A stretch of DNA of 64,000 nucleotides from Myxocyprinus asiaticus. Lineage: Eukaryota > Chordata > Actinopteri > Cypriniformes > Catostomidae. The DNA is taken from the NCBI RefSeq assembly GCF_019703515.2, contig NC_059349.1, positions 26,408,744 to 26,472,743 of the forward strand, written 5' to 3'. The notes beneath the pieces are model-generated. The model ran no database searches and had not been told where the DNA came from. It saw nothing but the letters and a program-made list of their open reading frames with translations. A program made the position numbers and the translations under genes. Below, piece by piece: positions 63,401-64,000 of this stretch (within the stretch, counting starts at the first letter, position 1; each line of letters opens with the position of its first letter).

Positions 63401-64000
63401 TACACCTTAAGAAGTCATTTTCATATTTAAGTTGAAATATAATAACAAACAAAATTAGGGAAATATGATTTTCTTTTAAGGCTTAAAAACGTATGAATAA
63501 CATGAAAAATTATATTTTAAATCTCAAAATACTTAAAATATGTCTCTCTTTTAGATCAACTTCAGTCTTGGTCAATTTTACATTTATCCAGTTGTTTTTT
63601 GAACCCAGCACATCTGAATAGCTATTATATTATATTATATTATATAGTAAAATATTTCTTTTCTAAATTGTTTACTTTCATGTTATTTCAAGGCTCTCTG
63701 ATTAAACCCACGAGCCCTTTTTTTTTTTTGCCTGAAAGAAGACCTTTGAGATTCTTTCTTCATTCTATCATCTCCACAGAAATACTGTAGAATAAGAGGG
63801 CATCTCTCCTCTGTGTCACTGTGTGTCATTAACACTGTGTGTATGAACCTGCAATGACCAAGAACATTTCCCAATACACGGTCATTAATTTAAAATGAGA
63901 AGAAGTGCTTTGCGTTTACTATCAAAATCCTCGTTTATATTTTCATGGGAGTTTGATGCAAACCTCGAGAAGGAAATGGTTGCAGGCTGAGCTCCAAGAA
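54487..64000 (-). CDS. crtc1: CREB-regulated transcription coactivator 1, 3' part (7 exons); 5' part beyond the window
   Basis: Co-activator that enters the nucleus after dephosphorylation and binds CREB to drive CRE genes (family knowledge). Visible exons in coding order are 63964 to beyond 64000, 62906-63117, 62151-62299, 60238-60414, 58437-58523, 55139-55310 and 54487-54692. All junctions are GT-AG and phases agree across all seven. Features in order are a Pro/Ser-rich stretch with [13 protein letters not shown] and LPTPLDP, then [17 protein letters not shown], a Gln-rich exon ([15 protein letters not shown]), [29 protein letters not shown] across the last intron, and the TORC C-terminal domain ending [18 protein letters not shown] and FRMDRL. 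That C-terminus is nearly invariant in the family. CRTC1 is favoured over CRTC2/3 by the final exon sequence and the 19p gene neighbourhood. The N-terminal CREB-binding domain and the SIK site are not in the window. Confidence 0.93.
56061..56913. mobile_element. hAT-type non-autonomous element in a crtc1 intron
   Basis: TIRs start CAGGGGTGTAAAGTATTTGA at left and end AGTACTTTTTACACCCCTG at right. Flanking 8-mers are TAATCATG (56053-56060) and TAATTATG (56914-56921), an 8-bp duplication with one change, as expected for hAT. No transposase is present. Confidence 0.8.
57364..57698. mobile_element. 335-bp TG...CA element with a 5-bp target duplication (solo LTR or MITE)
   Basis: A perfect 21-bp inverted repeat bounds the element (57364-57384 and 57678-57698; core GGAGGCGGGGGCGTGG). 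Both sides carry TCAAC (57359-57363 and 57699-57703). An AATAAA lies inside at 57603-57608. It is in a crtc1 intron. Confidence 0.75.
57855..58025. mobile_element. Second copy of the angptl4 intron-3 MITE
   Basis: Inverted ends (AGAATTACACATTTTAATTT; complement of AAATGCGTACATCTT) and the shared TTCCATCAAATT word match 7367-7528. Confidence 0.6.
60487..61894. mobile_element. CAGGGTTCCCA-ended element in a crtc1 intron, with a nested MITE
   Basis: The left end CAGGGTTCCCACACTTTTTG and right end CCATGACCATGGGAACCCTG are inverted, each with the words 'cat g a' and 'TTCC' inside, as in hAT MITEs. A MITE of the 16304 family (about 60770-61174) sits inside. Confidence 0.6.
60770..61174. mobile_element. 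Partial MITE of the 16304 family
   Basis: The interior words CTATAAATCTCTACTTTCA and CGATTTGCAT match 16575-16635. The right end TTTTTGGGTGAACTATCCTT is intact; the left end is missing. Confidence 0.65.

Overview
The window looks like nuclear DNA of a ray-finned fish, most likely a cyprinid. It is AT-rich, the genes are split by GT-AG introns, and the genes are interspersed with fish-type repeats: Tc1-like elements, TTAA-flanked MITEs, a tRNA-derived SINE, DIRS-like tyrosine-recombinase retroelements, an L1-type LINE and a Gypsy-type LTR element. There is no bacterial or organellar signal. Most open frames in the window are chance ORFs, UTR or decayed transposons.

Four host genes can be reconstructed exon by exon with consistent splice phases. 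angptl4 is complete on + (CDS 5758-10737, 7 exons, 460 aa): signal peptide, coiled coil, basic linker and fibrinogen-like domain. cnn2 (calponin) is complete on - (CDS 34529 down to 18988, 7 exons, 307 aa): calponin-homology domain, three calponin repeats and an acidic tail. Its first intron is 14 kb. med26 is complete on - (CDS 45098 down to 37965, 3 exons, 592 aa): a Mediator subunit with an N-terminal TFIIS-like domain. crtc1 is partial on - (CDS from beyond 64000 down to 54487, seven 3' exons visible): a CREB co-activator. The human orthologues all lie on chromosome 19p, so the window is a small conserved block.

Layout. 1-3100 is a nest of DNA transposons plus a SINE. 3100-5640 is intergenic with nothing recognised. 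5651-11760 is angptl4, including an intron-3 DR1 site matching the PPAR response element consensus. 11760-17640 is intergenic with a degraded Tc1 element and a long TTAA-flanked inverted-repeat element. 17640-34530 is cnn2; intron 1 (20421-34472) holds a Tc1 fragment, an L1 fragment lacking its RT, a DIRS fragment on +, a 7.4-kb inverted-arm structure, a second DIRS fragment on - and an LTR element 3' end. 34530-36200 is the cnn2 promoter side, with a perfect CArG box and two MITEs. 36200-45400 is med26, with Tc1-type MITEs in its introns and a CpG-rich promoter containing a full CRE. 45400-48060 is intergenic MITEs. 48060-64000 is the crtc1 3' region, exons and TE-filled introns.

No new gene system was found. 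The most useful leads are the angptl4 intron-3 regulatory site, the CArG and CRE promoter sites, the nested retroelements in cnn2 intron 1, and a compact 335-bp TG...CA element with a perfect 5-bp target duplication in a crtc1 intron. The four genes share no pathway in an operon sense. A loose link is that crtc1 and med26 both act in RNA polymerase II activation.
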